Positions 1 to 5,199 of a stretch of DNA of 5,326 bases are shown here, one piece after another. The DNA is from Nitrospira defluvii (lineage in GTDB: Bacteria > Nitrospirota > Nitrospiria > Nitrospirales > Nitrospiraceae): the NCBI GenBank assembly GCA_016199015.1, contig JACQHN010000065.1:1-5326 (forward strand). The letters run 5' to 3'. Every line of letters starts with the position of its first letter. The stretch's first letter is position 1. The position numbers and the translations under genes are program-made. Under the pieces are notes generated by a model. The model saw only the letters and a list, made by a program, of their open reading frames with translations. It ran no database searches and was not told where the DNA came from.

Positions 1-70
1 CCTGCGGCCTCGCACTTGGCCGCATCTCCTTCGCCTCGTCACGAACCGCAATGTCGGACAGGCTCCTAGA
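1..70. repeat. Repeat-like non-coding segment with hairpin (left edge)
   Basis: The start of the window is non-coding and contains a perfect 7-bp inverted repeat, TGCGGCC (3-9) and GGCCGCA (18-24), around an 8-nt loop. The following text ends in CAGGCTCCTAG (about 60-70), which resembles the CCTGCTAG-type ends of dispersed repeats I associate with Nitrospira. It is probably the tail of an element that begins outside the window. No coding signal is visible in 1-208; a GTG at 98 opens the downstream frame but has no ribosome-binding site. Confidence 0.3.
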
Positions 71-140
71 ATTCCTTCTCCAGCCCAGCTCCGCACTGTG
101 GCTCACCTCTTGCTTTTGTCCCATGGTGTCGGCCGTTCGA

Positions 141-168
141 GCTATCGAGCTTGGTTCAGAACGATAGC
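141..168. promoter_or_regulatory. Spaced inverted repeat upstream of the PAS-like gene
   Basis: GCTATCG (141-147) and CGATAGC (162-168) are perfect reverse complements separated by 14 nt, so the half-site centres lie 21 bp apart, about two helical turns. It sits 41 nt upstream of the chosen start. The geometry would suit a dimeric regulator, but 7-bp inverted repeats at this spacing are expected several times by chance in 5 kb, so this is only a candidate. I found no convincing -35/-10 pair nearby. Confidence 0.2.
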
Positions 169-196
169 GGTCATCCGTACCGACGCCTCGCGGGGG

Positions 197-204
197 AAAG
201 AAGG
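197..204 (+). promoter_or_regulatory. Ribosome-binding site of the PAS-like gene
   Basis: AAAGAAGG lies 4 nt before the ATG at 209. It favours that start over the in-frame GTG at 98, which lacks any purine-rich upstream stretch. Confidence 0.5.
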
Positions 205-208
205 TCTC

Positions 209-607
209 ATGTACAGCAGCCACACACAGCTTGCCGTCCACACGACGCCCGTCCCCTCATCCAAGACCGGCGTCATCGTCCTCTCGATGGATTGCCGCAT
301 TCTGCACATCAACGACAGGGCAGGGGACTTTGCACGCCTCTTCAACAAAGAACCTCGCCGACTACCGGACCACGCCACAACGGCGCCCCTGTCCCATCCG
401 CTCATGGATTTGTTTCACGAGGTCTTGGCCAATCTGGAGAAACACATCGCTGCCGAAGATTGGAGCCAGTTCGAGATCACCCACCTCGCCCATTCGGTGG
501 ACGGCATCGTGCTCCTCCGAGGATTCGGGATTCCCGACCAGGCTCGACGCCAGCAGTCACGCGTGGTCCTCACGCTCCATCACCGGTCGGGCCCCTCGCC
601 GCTGTAA
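209..607 (+). CDS. Small stand-alone PAS-like domain protein
   Basis: This predicts a 132-residue soluble protein without a signal peptide or membrane segment. Residues 20-46 (TGVIVLSMDCRILHIND, then an AxxFARLF helix) look like the first strand pair and helix of a PAS fold. Residues 65-82 form a helix, EDWSQFEI (83-90) a strand, and VLLRGFGIPD (101-110) plus RVVLTLHH (118-125) the closing strands. From memory, Nitrospira regulators carry such a domain ahead of a LuxR-type HTH; here the protein ends right after the PAS-like region, so no output domain is present. It may be a ligand-sensing partner that works in trans, or a regulator that lost its DNA-binding part. No cofactor-binding residue can be assigned; there is one cysteine (C29). 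The start at 209 is chosen by its ribosome-binding site. The next gene is about 200 nt away and is probably transcribed separately. Confidence 0.72.
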   Translation: MYSSHTQLAVHTTPVPSSKTGVIVLSMDCRILHINDRAGDFARLFNKEPRRLPDHATTAPLSHPLMDLFHEVLANLEKHIAAEDWSQFEITHLAHSVDGIVLLRGFGIPDQARRQQSRVVLTLHHRSGPSPL

Positions 608-664
608 TCCTCACCGCTCCATTTCCTTGCGAGAGCCGGTTCGACGCTCCGAAGGCCTTTCAGC

Positions 665-693
665 TTGACTCGTCCGGGTCAGCATGTTATTCG
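665..693 (+). promoter_or_regulatory. Candidate sigma-70 promoter of the duplicated secreted protein gene
   Basis: TTGACT (665-670, 5 of 6 to the -35 consensus) is followed by a 17-nt spacer and TATTCG (688-693, 3 of 6) with an upstream TG (685-686) of the extended -10 type. Transcription would begin near 700. That would place the in-frame ATG at 684 inside the promoter and supports the downstream start at 816, with a leader of roughly 115 nt. The -10 is weak. Confidence 0.33.
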
Positions 694-698
694 CACAG

Positions 699-715
699 GA
701 GGCGTGGTACGCCTC
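699..715 (+). promoter_or_regulatory. Leader hairpin burying an AGGAGG
   Basis: GAGGCGT (699-705) and ACGCCTC (709-715) form a perfect 7-bp stem with a 3-nt loop, GGT. Most of a consensus Shine-Dalgarno sequence, AGGAGG (697-702), lies in the 5' arm. No start codon of the downstream gene follows at a suitable distance. The GTACGCCTCG portion also resembles part of the dispersed repeat seen elsewhere in the window, so this may be a repeat fragment and not a regulatory leader. The rest of 608-815 shows no gene. Confidence 0.3.
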
Positions 716-815
716 GCACGGCCTGACAGGAACCAGCCTCTTCAGAAAAACGGCCGGTTTAGTCACCACTCAATCGACATCACGCAATTCCAATCTCGAT
801 GGGTCTGTGAGCAAC

Positions 816-1829
816 ATGGTCAACTTTGCCGTCGCGTTTCAACGTTTCCCGTTCCGACCGGTCGTCTGGAGCGCTCTGCTCTCGCTGGCCGCGCTCACAC
901 CCTCCACGTGGGCTGAGACCACCGCTCCGGTCGTCGAACCCGCTCCGGTCATTGAACTCACTGAACCGGTCGCGCCAGAACCCGCGGAACCGACTGCCGT
1001 CCCTGTCTCTCCGTCTGTACAAATCTCCGGTTCGATCTGGAGATCGAAGCCAGGCATTGTGTTTCTGCAAACCCCCATCGGGCCGTTATCGCTCAGTTCA
1101 AAAAGCACGCTGCGTGACATCCGCGGCTCTCAGAAGATCACGCTCTGGATCCATGGATCGACCACCGTCATCGATATTCGCGAGAAGGGGGCCGGCACCC
1201 TCGTTCACCGCTATGTCACCGCGATGCCCAATTTTACATCTCCAGAAAAGAATACGGTGACCGTCTGGACCCCGGAGGGCGAACAATCGTTGGCGCTTGG
1301 AGCGTTCGAGACCAAAATTGCCGGGCGCCCGGACCATCTCCCCTTCACGGTCGAAGTCGACCGGTCCGGCGCCATCCGTGGCCTCCATGACGTGCAATTT
1401 GATCTTCAAGTGAATCAAATTCCTCGATCAGCGTCGCAGCTACACCTGCTGTTGAACGGGACCGTTTCGAAGCTGAAGTCGAACTATGTGTTTCTGAAGA
1501 CCCCGCTTGGAATCGTCACCGTAAGCGGAAAAACCGGCGTGCGGAACGCCAAGGTGGGACAGGAGATGTCGGTGTGGGTCCAGGAGCAGCACGTGGTTAT
1601 CGACTTGTATCACGATGGCCTCTCGTCCCCATCGCGCCGGTTTTTGTCGGGCCCCCTCACCTACGCCTCTGACGACCACAACCAGCTCGTCATGCAGACC
1701 CCCGAGGGGGAGCAATCCGTCCCTCTCACTCAACGGCCCGCCTCCCTCGCCCCACTGAAGGAAGGCCTGCCGATCACGGTCGAGCTCGACCAGCGGGGTG
1801 AGCTCGTCGATATCCGCCGTGTCAATTGA
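816..1829 (+). CDS. Secreted protein with two tandem homologous domains, function unknown
   Basis: This predicts 337 residues from the ATG at 816. A signal peptide is clear: a short basic N-region, a hydrophobic core (about 17-27) and a likely cleavage after TWA (33). A Pro/Glu/Val-rich linker (about 34-67) follows. The body is two copies of one domain, residues 72-193 and 215-336. Matching motifs sit exactly 143 residues apart: VFLQTP/VFLKTP, VIDI/VIDL, TPEGEQS/TPEGEQS and TVEVD/TVELD. Identity is about one third by hand count, without gaps. Each copy is strand-rich, which suggests two small beta domains. There is no Cys in the mature protein, no metal motif and no catalytic signature, so a binding or structural role in the periplasm is the most I would infer. 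The in-frame ATG at 684 would hide the signal peptide behind 44 extra residues and overlaps a candidate promoter. The ribosome-binding site at 816 is weak; a GTG at 807 is an alternative. Confidence 0.75.
   Translation: MVNFAVAFQRFPFRPVVWSALLSLAALTPSTWAETTAPVVEPAPVIELTEPVAPEPAEPTAVPVSPSVQISGSIWRSKPGIVFLQTPIGPLSLSSKSTLRDIRGSQKITLWIHGSTTVIDIREKGAGTLVHRYVTAMPNFTSPEKNTVTVWTPEGEQSLALGAFETKIAGRPDHLPFTVEVDRSGAIRGLHDVQFDLQVNQIPRSASQLHLLLNGTVSKLKSNYVFLKTPLGIVTVSGKTGVRNAKVGQEMSVWVQEQHVVIDLYHDGLSSPSRRFLSGPLTYASDDHNQLVMQTPEGEQSVPLTQRPASLAPLKEGLPITVELDQRGELVDIRRVN
1029..1823 (+). repeat. Intragenic tandem duplication, 429-bp period
   Basis: The two halves, about 1029-1394 and 1458-1823, encode homologous domains in the same register, exactly 429 bp apart. 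For example, the TPEGEQS codons start at 1269 and 1698. DNA identity is modest while the protein motifs are conserved, which indicates an old duplication under purifying selection, not a recent copy. Confidence 0.75.
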
Positions 1830-1866
1830 CGCGCCACACCTCGACGCCATAGCCGATACCCCTTGC

Positions 1867-1896
1867 TTGACAGGGTGGAAACCCGCCCCGTAAACT
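1867..1896 (+). promoter_or_regulatory. Candidate sigma-70 promoter of the ECF sigma gene
   Basis: A perfect -35 TTGACA (1867-1872) is followed by an 18-nt spacer and TAAACT (1891-1896, 4 of 6). Transcription would start near 1903, only about 5 nt before the ATG at 1908, giving a nearly leaderless mRNA; no Shine-Dalgarno sequence precedes that ATG. The -10 lies inside the direct repeat shared with 3350-3376. Confidence 0.38.
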
Positions 1897-1918
1897 CGCC
1901 CCCGCGTATGGCACCACA
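1886..1918 (+). repeat. Direct repeat copy A (before and over the sigma gene start)
   Basis: CCCCGTAAACTCG (1886-1898) is identical to 3350-3362. One mismatch (C/T) and CCCC follow in both copies, then GCACCACA (1911-1918), which matches 3369-3376. Copy A has 7 nt between CCCC and GCACCACA, where copy B has 1. The extra bases include the ATG of the sigma gene. A 13-bp exact match extended this far is unlikely by chance in a 5.3-kb window. Confidence 0.6.
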
Positions 1919-2540
1919 GAAGAAAACCCGGACGGCACACCCAGACGCGCCTACCTCTTCCACCTTCTTATCCGGTCCGTTCGACCAGCTCTATCGCGAT
2001 CACGTGGACGTCATGTACCGGTTCGCCTATCGCCTGTGCGGTGAAGTTGAAGCGGCCAAAGATCTGGTCCAGGAAACGTTCCTGAACGCCTATCGCGCGT
2101 ATGACCGCTTTCGCGGAGATGCGCAGGTGTCGACCTGGCTGTATGCCATTGCGTCCCATGCCTGCCTGCGCATGCGCCGAAAACGCAAAGGGGAACCGGA
2201 TCGCGAGTTATCCCTGGAAGAATTTGTGCCGACCTCAGAAGGCGAGTTCGCCCTGCAGATCCCGATAGAGGGCCTCAGCCCTCAGGAAGCCTTGGAGAAT
2301 AAGGAGCTGCGCCAGATTCTGGATCGCGCCATCGCCAAGTTGCCGCGCAAATACCGCATGGTCTTGGTGCTCCGCGATATGGAGGGGCTAAGCGCCAAAG
2401 AAGTGGGCAGCATTGTGGGCTTGAATGAACGCGCGGTGAAATCCCGACTCCATCGAGCCCGGCTCTTTGTCAGAAAAGAACTCAGCGCCAAAGGGCTTGC
2501 GGGTGAGTTGAACCGGAACGTTCACACCCGGCTCGAATAG
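1908..2540 (+). CDS. ECF (extracytoplasmic function) RNA polymerase sigma factor
   Basis: This predicts 210 residues, a usual length for a group 4 sigma-70 factor. Region 2 is at about 26-92: YRDHVDVMYRFAYRLCG, then AKDLVQETFLNAYRAYDRF and the -10 recognition stretch with STWLYAIASHACLRMRRK. Region 4 is at about 138-192: LPRKYRMVLVLRDMEGLSAKEV, then a helix-turn-helix ending in ERAVKSRLHRARLFVRKEL for the -35 element. A 45-residue linker joins them, and no sigma-1.1, region 3 or extra C-terminal sensory domain is present. It directs core RNA polymerase to a specific promoter set and is probably held inactive by the product of the next gene, 25 nt downstream. The ATG at 1908 is preferred over the in-frame TTG at 1863 or GTG at 1875, because those lie in the candidate promoter. 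None has a good ribosome-binding site, so the start is less certain than the identity. Confidence 0.92.
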   Translation: MAPQKKTRTAHPDAPTSSTFLSGPFDQLYRDHVDVMYRFAYRLCGEVEAAKDLVQETFLNAYRAYDRFRGDAQVSTWLYAIASHACLRMRRKRKGEPDRELSLEEFVPTSEGEFALQIPIEGLSPQEALENKELRQILDRAIAKLPRKYRMVLVLRDMEGLSAKEVGSIVGLNERAVKSRLHRARLFVRKELSAKGLAGELNRNVHTRLE

Positions 2541-2551
2541 TTTGGTATAGT
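2521..2551 (+). promoter_or_regulatory. Weak candidate internal promoter before the anti-sigma gene
   Basis: TGGTATAGT (2543-2551) fits an extended -10 (TGnTATAAT) with one mismatch, and TTCACA (2521-2526) is 5 of 6 to the -35, but the spacer is 19 nt. The implied start, near 2558, would leave only about 8 nt of leader and cut off the AAGAAG ribosome-binding site (2553-2558), which argues against it. It is recorded because a similar TGGTACAGT precedes the gene at 3444. Confidence 0.2.
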
Positions 2552-2565
2552 CAAGAAGAACCGCC

Positions 2566-2865
2566 ATGGCCAATCGAGTACGCACATATCCAGGCACCCG
2601 CAAGCCCACCCCTCACCAGGGTCACGGAAAACGGAATTGTGTCAAGATTTTGGAACGGCTATCGGCCTATTTGGACGACGAACTGTCCGGCGACATCTGC
2701 AGGGAAATCCGCGCCCACCTCGGCGATTGCCCGAATTGCGAAGTCTTCCTCGATTCGCTACGCCATACGGTGCAACTCTGTCAGCACCGACCGTCCCCGT
2801 CACTCTCCGCCAAAGACCGTGCGGCCCTCCGGCGCCAGATTTTGAAAGGCGCGGTGTCGGCGTAA
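2566..2865 (+). CDS. Soluble ZAS-type (zf-HC2-like) anti-sigma factor candidate
   Basis: This predicts 99 residues with no membrane segment, so it is cytoplasmic. A basic tail (1-24) leads into C25, then LERLSAYLDDEL (29-40), and HLGDCPNC with H51, C55 and C58. The pattern C-x25-H-x3-C-x2-C is the zinc-binding anti-sigma (ZAS) signature; as I recall, RsrA of Streptomyces has the same spacing and releases its sigma factor when these cysteines are oxidised. C45 and C72 are additional thiols. The rest (74-99) is a charged helix that could contact the sigma factor. Position immediately after an ECF sigma gene, in the same direction, supports a cognate pair. The start has an AAGAAG ribosome-binding site (2553-2558) 7 nt upstream. 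Whether it senses redox state, metal or something else cannot be read from the sequence. A role as a co-regulator and not an inhibitor is possible. Confidence 0.8.
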   Translation: MANRVRTYPGTRKPTPHQGHGKRNCVKILERLSAYLDDELSGDICREIRAHLGDCPNCEVFLDSLRHTVQLCQHRPSPSLSAKDRAALRRQILKGAVSA

Positions 2866-2874
2866 CCAGCCCCG

Positions 2875-3357
2875 ATGCATCGCATGATGACGCCGGCTGT
2901 GAAACATCCAGACGCAACCGATGAGTGCACACCTCCGATTCGAACGGTGAGGCCCTCGACGGGAGGGCGAATCGTTCATGTCTCCGAATTCCTTCTGCTT
3001 CTCCTTTTATTGATCTGCAGCGGGGCCGGACTGGTACTGGCTCAAACCACTGCGGGGCTCGATCGCGGCCAGAGCATCTATCGCGAGCATTGCATGGAAT
3101 GCCACGGTGCGACCGGCAAGGGGGACGGTGTCAAAGCGCCGTTTCTGTCGCCTCGACCGGGCAATCTTATCTCCGCGGCAACCTCTGCCAAGACGGATAA
3201 AGAATTGCTGCGCACCATCGCGCAGGGCACATCACACACAGCCATGTCGGCCTGGCAAGAGGTGCTGCCCGCCGAAGACCAGCAGGCTGTGCTCCAATAC
3301 ATTCGCTCATTGGTTCGGTTTACCCCTCCGCGGACGCCACCCGCTGCAACCCCGTAA
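2875..3357 (+). CDS. Secreted or membrane-anchored mono-heme cytochrome c (class I)
   Basis: This predicts 160 residues. A hydrophobic segment (about 38-56, FLLLLLLLICSGAGLVLA) is a signal peptide, with likely cleavage after VLA (56), or an uncleaved anchor. The heme site is CMECH (C73, C76, H77), preceded by GQSIYREH and followed by GATGKGDG, as in c-type cytochromes of electron transport. M124 in GTSHTAMSAW is the probable sixth ligand, and the C-terminal helix AEDQQAVLQYIRSL is typical of the family. The tail is Pro/Thr-rich. The protein should act in the periplasm as an electron carrier; its partners are unknown. It starts 9 nt after the anti-sigma gene, so co-transcription is likely. The start is ambiguous: ATGs at 2875, 2884 and 2887 leave a long N-region, while GTG at 2947 would give a more usual signal peptide. 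None has a good ribosome-binding site. Confidence 0.88.
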   Translation: MHRMMTPAVKHPDATDECTPPIRTVRPSTGGRIVHVSEFLLLLLLLICSGAGLVLAQTTAGLDRGQSIYREHCMECHGATGKGDGVKAPFLSPRPGNLISAATSAKTDKELLRTIAQGTSHTAMSAWQEVLPAEDQQAVLQYIRSLVRFTPPRTPPAATP

Positions 3358-3376
3358 ACTCGTCCCCTGCACCACA
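3350..3376 (+). repeat. Direct repeat copy B (over the cytochrome stop codon)
   Basis: This is the second copy of the sequence at 1886-1918: CCCCGTAAACTCG (3350-3362), one mismatch, CCCC (3364-3367), one base, then GCACCACA (3369-3376). The TAA within it is the cytochrome stop codon (3355-3357). Copies A and B stand in the same orientation, 1464 bp apart, on either side of the sigma/anti-sigma/cytochrome block. Confidence 0.6.
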
Positions 3377-3396
3377 CCTCTTTCGTCTGAAAAGAG

Positions 3397-3410
3397 CCAC
3401 GTGGTACAGT
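3397..3410 (+). promoter_or_regulatory. Candidate extended -10 promoter with overlapping palindrome
   Basis: TGGTACAGT (3402-3410) resembles an extended -10. It implies transcription starting near 3417 and a 27-nt leader that would include the GGAGG of the next gene. No good -35 is seen 17 nt upstream. The perfect palindrome CCACGTGG (3397-3404) overlaps its 5' edge and could be an operator. A weak stem, CTCTTT (3378-3383) with AAAGAG (3391-3396), lies just upstream. It has no following T-run, so I do not call it a terminator. Confidence 0.35.
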
Positions 3411-3430
3411 GACTTTCTTTTATTGCCACC

Positions 3431-3435
3431 GGAGG
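3431..3435 (+). promoter_or_regulatory. Ribosome-binding site of the 573-residue secreted protein gene
   Basis: GGAGG sits 8 nt before the ATG at 3444 and is the clearest ribosome-binding site in the window. It rules out the in-frame TTG at 3423, which lies upstream of it. Confidence 0.75.
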
Positions 3436-3443
3436 TCGTTCGC

Positions 3444-5165
3444 ATGATTCGCGGGAACCTGTTCCACCGACGACAGACGATTGCCATCATCACCCTCGCG
3501 TGCTCTCTCGGTATCGGGACCGGACCTGCCGAGCCAGTACTGGCCGCCGGCGGGAAGAACCATTCCACGGCCACCACACCGAAAAGCACCCCGGCCGTTC
3601 AGACCGCCCTGCGGTATGCCGAGGCCATTGCTCACGGCGATCGCGTGACGGCCGGACAATTGGACTTTGCCTGCCAATACCGTTTCATCACGGCCTCGCC
3701 GACGAAGGTGAAACAATTTGCTCCGGCCGGTGATCCCTCCTACGAGTCATGTTGGCAGACGCTGACCGAAGCGCATGCGCCGATGCTCAAGCGAACCGAC
3801 ACGGTCATGGATGTCATCTGGCCGAGCACCGGACCGTTGGTGTTCTTTGGAGATGATCTGCCGCGAGCGCCGGCCTCCGCTTTCGTGATGGACCTGCTGG
3901 GAACCTCCCCCCCTGGAAGCGGCCTGCATGCGACGGTGGTCAACAGCCGCACCATTCCAGCCGGTTCGTTCCGTCTCGCAACCAAAGGCAAGGTCCTGGG
4001 CGTTCCGACGACGTTGGTTCAATTATCCGTGCAGTATCACGACCCCCTGACCTCGCCGGTCACCTACGCTGCCGGCAACGTCAAATGGACCAATACGATC
4101 AAGCGTCCGCGACGATCGTTGAAATCCGTCACGACCCAGTGGGTCGTCTTCACGGGGCTGAAACAACATGGATTCCCCGGAGACGCCGCGGTGTTCAATC
4201 TGCCTGTCGCGTCACAACCCGAAGCGCCGGGCATGGTCGCAGACAAAATTCCTTTCGCTACAGAAACCAGCCGGGCCTTGCCTGAATCCCTGAGTTGGTG
4301 GGGGCCGGACGATCAACCGGGCACCTTGACGGCCGCCGCGGCACGCGCCGCCAGCTTCCCCGACCTGCGCGACCGGGTGGCGTTGCTCAACCGAGTACTG
4401 CTCATCGATCCCAAACAGCCCGAGGCCCTCACCGTGTTAACGCGGCATCTCTACAGCGTGCTCCTGCATGAGGGACGGAATAGCCATCAGCTGAACGTGA
4501 AGAACCCGTCCCTAGGCATCGTGGTCGACGAGTTTTATTGGAATATCTATGCGCAAGGGGCCCGCATGGACCTCTCCAACAGTATGGAAATGGGCGGCCT
4601 GTCACAACCGACACCGGCAGACTTCCTCTATCGATTGATACCAGCCCTGCAAACCCTGGTCACCATCAGACCGGAACAGCTCGACAACCGTTTTCGACTC
4701 GGGGTCGCGTACCGCTGGAACAACGATCAGATTCCGATGGTCGAGACCTTTGAAGCGCTGGTCAAAGACATCCCCGAGCACCGGAAGACCCCCAAGGCCG
4801 AAGCGCTGCTTCAGTTGGCCTGGTCGCGCATCAACAAAGTTTCCTGGAACCGGATTCTGCATGATCCCGAGACTCCTCAGGCCTATGCCGACGCCGAAGC
4901 CTCCTTGGCCCACGCCGAACTTCCGTTGGACAAGTTCCTGGCCGAATATACATTGGCCTATAGCATGATTTTTTTGCCGAACTACGGGGACAAAACGAAG
5001 ATGCTCCAACATCTCACTAAGGCCAAACGTTGGTTCGATGAAGTGCCGGGCAATACGGATGAGGTGTGGCGCTACTTCTTGAACGCGGAATTGCTCCATG
5101 CCGTGCTCGACGCCGATCCTATGTTCAAACCAATTCTAGCCACCATCTCAGAGCCTCGCGCCTGA
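3444..5165 (+). CDS. Secreted protein with C-terminal TPR-like helices, function unknown
   Basis: This predicts 573 residues. The signal peptide has basic residues (R3, R9, R10), a hydrophobic core (about 12-25) and probable cleavage after VLA (34). C20 does not fit a lipobox, so I expect a soluble periplasmic or exported protein. A Ser/Thr/Pro stretch (about 40-50) precedes an alpha helix, AVQTALRYAEAIAHGD (51-66), of the kind that opens small export-associated domains. Residues 70-260 look mixed or beta-rich, with C77 and C103 as the only mature cysteines, a possible disulfide. From about 305 onward the protein is helical with TPR-like pairs: 306-345 (including LLNRVLLIDPKQPEAL), 394-442, 452-508 and 517-560. 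I do not recognise the family. Helical repeats suggest a protein-binding scaffold. It has its own ribosome-binding site and a candidate promoter 86 nt after the cytochrome gene, so it may be transcribed separately. Confidence 0.78.
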   Translation: MIRGNLFHRRQTIAIITLACSLGIGTGPAEPVLAAGGKNHSTATTPKSTPAVQTALRYAEAIAHGDRVTAGQLDFACQYRFITASPTKVKQFAPAGDPSYESCWQTLTEAHAPMLKRTDTVMDVIWPSTGPLVFFGDDLPRAPASAFVMDLLGTSPPGSGLHATVVNSRTIPAGSFRLATKGKVLGVPTTLVQLSVQYHDPLTSPVTYAAGNVKWTNTIKRPRRSLKSVTTQWVVFTGLKQHGFPGDAAVFNLPVASQPEAPGMVADKIPFATETSRALPESLSWWGPDDQPGTLTAAAARAASFPDLRDRVALLNRVLLIDPKQPEALTVLTRHLYSVLLHEGRNSHQLNVKNPSLGIVVDEFYWNIYAQGARMDLSNSMEMGGLSQPTPADFLYRLIPALQTLVTIRPEQLDNRFRLGVAYRWNNDQIPMVETFEALVKDIPEHRKTPKAEALLQLAWSRINKVSWNRILHDPETPQAYADAEASLAHAELPLDKFLAEYTLAYSMIFLPNYGDKTKMLQHLTKAKRWFDEVPGNTDEVWRYFLNAELLHAVLDADPMFKPILATISEPRA

Positions 5166-5199
5166 GGCGGAACCACGGCGGGATCCAGGAAGACTCTAG

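Noticed and set aside
98..208. N-terminal extension of the PAS-like gene from the GTG at 98
   Set aside because: There is no ribosome-binding site at 98, the extra 37 residues do not resemble a PAS N-terminus, and the ATG at 209 has AAAGAAGG upstream.
151..726. 191-codon overlapping + frame across the PAS-like gene
   Set aside because: It is Pro/Arg/His-rich out-of-frame text with no domain, and it conflicts with the supported gene at 209-607.
684..815. N-terminal extension of the duplicated secreted protein from the ATG at 684
   Set aside because: It would bury an obvious signal peptide 44 residues inside the protein and places the start within a candidate promoter.
1821..1830. Perfect 10-bp palindrome GTCAATTGAC at the stop codon of the secreted protein gene
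   Set aside because: About five such palindromes are expected by chance in this length, and it is not placed near a promoter.
1440..1940. 166-codon open frame on the minus strand
   Set aside because: It lies opposite the secreted-protein gene and the sigma promoter, and its composition is that of a reverse shadow, with Arg/Gly-rich, low-information text and no family signature.
2515..2540. ECF-type promoter (GGAAC -35) before the anti-sigma gene
   Set aside because: GGAACG is present at 2515-2520, but no matching -10 is found 16-17 nt downstream; the GGAACC at 729 fails in the same way.
4602..5099. 165-codon open frame on the minus strand
   Set aside because: It lies wholly antisense to the 573-residue gene and has no ribosome-binding site or recognisable domain; GC-rich coding DNA produces such frames.
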